A stretch of DNA of 6,116 bases, taken from contig CANJZR010000251.1 in NCBI GenBank assembly GCA_947479075.1, positions 1 through 6,116 on the forward strand, given 5' to 3'. A program made the position numbers and the translations under genes. The notes beneath the pieces are model-generated. The model did not search any database, was not told the origin of the DNA, and saw only the letters and a list, made by a program, of their open reading frames with translations. Below are positions 5,019 to 6,116 of the stretch, piece after piece; positions within the stretch are counted from its first letter, which is position 1; the number at the start of each line of letters is the position of its first letter. Origin of the DNA: Planctomycetaceae bacterium (lineage in GTDB: Bacteria; Planctomycetota; Planctomycetia; Planctomycetales; Planctomycetaceae).

Positions 5019-6116
5019 TTATGACTTCGCGGCAATCAGTGCGTCGAGTTCTGCCTTGAGCTTGGGCAGGATCGTGTCGTAGGTGTAGGCGCCGACCTCT
5101 TCCGGGCCTCGCTTGAGATTGACGTGGTTCGGACCACACCACAGCCCCAGATCAGCGTCGTCGGTCTCGCCCGGACCATTCACACGACAGCCCATCACGG
5201 CGATGGTAATGGCATAGTCCTTGGCGTAGGCGGTCATCTCTTTCACAGCAGCTGCCAGATCAATGAACGCCTCGTTCTCGACGCGCGAACAGCTGGGACA
5301 GCTGATAATGTTGAGCGATTGCAGGCCGTAATCGACGACACTGCGCACCCGACCGGCGGCAATGTCATCGAGGATCTTCCGCCCAGCGGCGATCTCCTCC
5401 GACTTCCGCGAGTTCGGCACGGTCAGCGACACACGAATCGTGTCGCCTATGCCGCGGCTGATCAGCTGTTCAAACGCGATGCGGGTTTTAATGATCCCGT
5501 CAGGCGGCATCCCCGCCTCGGTCACGCCCAGGTGCAACGGCACATCGGGACGCTCAGCGGCGAAGCGTTTGTTGACCTCGATGACGTTGCGTGGGTCAGA
5601 GTCCTTGAGCGACACGGCAAACCGAGTGAAGCCCAGTGAATCAAGAAATGAGCAGTGTTCGAGGGCACTCTCCAGCATCGGCGAGATCGAATCGTGGGCG
5701 TCGTAACGCTCCTTCTTGTCAGGATCGACCGAGCCGCAGTTGACACCCACTCGCATCGCACAGTCATTCTGGCCAGCAATGTCGGCGAGGTAGCGGACTT
5801 TTTCCTGCCACGGCTTTTCCCGTTCGTGATGATACAGGTGGCCAGGGTTGTACCGGATCTTGGCGACATAGGGAGCGACCAGCTCCGCCATGCGGTAGTT
5901 TTCCTGCAGGTCGACGGCGAGATTTGCCTCCACCTGCTTCGAGATCTCGGCCAGAGCTTCGGCGTCCTTCTTGCTGTCGACAGCCACACGAATCACGTCG
6001 GCCCCGGCAGCGACCAGGTCACGAATCTGTCCCACGGTCGCAGCAATGTCCTGGGTGTGCGTGGCGGTCATGCTCTGCACGGCGATCGGATTTCCTCCGC
6101 CGATCGTGACAGAACC
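5019..6116 (-). CDS. ispG: 4-hydroxy-3-methylbut-2-enyl diphosphate synthase (IspG/GcpE), 5' end outside window
   Basis: IspG is an iron-sulfur enzyme of the MEP pathway that reductively converts methylerythritol cyclodiphosphate to HMBPP, the precursor of isoprenoids. The visible 365 residues begin inside the N-terminus with GSVTIGGGNPIAVQSM, so the start codon lies beyond the right edge; an internal GTG at 6080 is not the start because this conserved motif precedes it. The TIM-barrel part runs to about residue 260. The C-terminal [4Fe-4S] domain has SCPSC (Cys273 and Cys276 of the visible chain), GCRVNGPGE (Cys310, with Glu317 the expected fourth ligand) and ends at TAA 5019-5021. Length fits the short bacterial form without the large insertion found in plant and some other bacterial enzymes. 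The gene is convergent with the LamG fragment, 41 bases away. I see no clear terminator for it. Identification is firm. Confidence 0.97.
   Translation of the reverse strand, partial: GSVTIGGGNPIAVQSMTATHTQDIAATVGQIRDLVAAGADVIRVAVDSKKDAEALAEISKQVEANLAVDLQENYRMAELVAPYVAKIRYNPGHLYHHEREKPWQEKVRYLADIAGQNDCAMRVGVNCGSVDPDKKERYDAHDSISPMLESALEHCSFLDSLGFTRFAVSLKDSDPRNVIEVNKRFAAERPDVPLHLGVTEAGMPPDGIIKTRIAFEQLISRGIGDTIRVSLTVPNSRKSEEIAAGRKILDDIAAGRVRSVVDYGLQSLNIISCPSCSRVENEAFIDLAAAVKEMTAYAKDYAITIAVMGCRVNGPGETDDADLGLWCGPNHVNLKRGPEEVGAYTYDTILPKLKAELDALIAAKS

Noticed and set aside
5124..5639. Long plus-strand frames opposite ispG
   Set aside because: They are shadows of a highly conserved enzyme gene on the other strand.
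1..6116. CRISPR array, insertion sequence or rRNA
   Set aside because: No regularly spaced repeats, transposase motifs or rRNA-like sequence were seen.

Overview
The window looks like chromosome from a planctomycete (Planctomycetota). This is an inference from gene content: a secreted protein that appears to join PDZ, YbaY-like and DUF4214-like segments, a LamG-type fragment like those common in planctomycete surface proteins, a tRNA 3' end without an encoded CCA, and the IspG sequence style. No phylogenetic marker was tested, so genus is left open.

Left part (1-430). A small open frame running in from the left edge is followed by the 3' half of a tRNA-Arg(UCG) gene, from the anticodon loop to the discriminator base. 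No matching 5' half is present. A hairpin with a short T run follows directly. This is the pattern left at one end of a mobile element that integrates into a tRNA gene, with the element on the left and the old chromosomal flank on the right.

Accessory part (about 320-1740). A minus-strand toxin-antitoxin operon, DUF1778 ribbon-helix-helix antitoxin then GNAT acetyltransferase toxin (TacA/TacT type), has a clear sigma70-like promoter overlapped by two near-identical 15-bp repeats that probably serve as operators. The operon and about 270 bp of apparently gene-free DNA lie between two imperfect direct repeats of about 70 bp (322-393 and 1671-1743).

Central part (1745-4675). A long leader with a sigma70-like promoter, a palindrome between its -35 and -10 boxes, and several inverted repeats precedes a PstS-like phosphate-binding protein gene. 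It is followed 115 bp later by the secreted multidomain protein gene, and the pair ends at a strong intrinsic terminator. No pstCAB transporter genes are visible, so the binding protein is an orphan here.

Right part (4675-6116). A decayed LamG/concanavalin-like C-terminal fragment lies directly after the terminator. Convergent to it is ispG (MEP isoprenoid pathway), whose 5' end runs off the right edge. The genes do not form one pathway: a mobile or defence-like accessory segment sits beside housekeeping and envelope genes.
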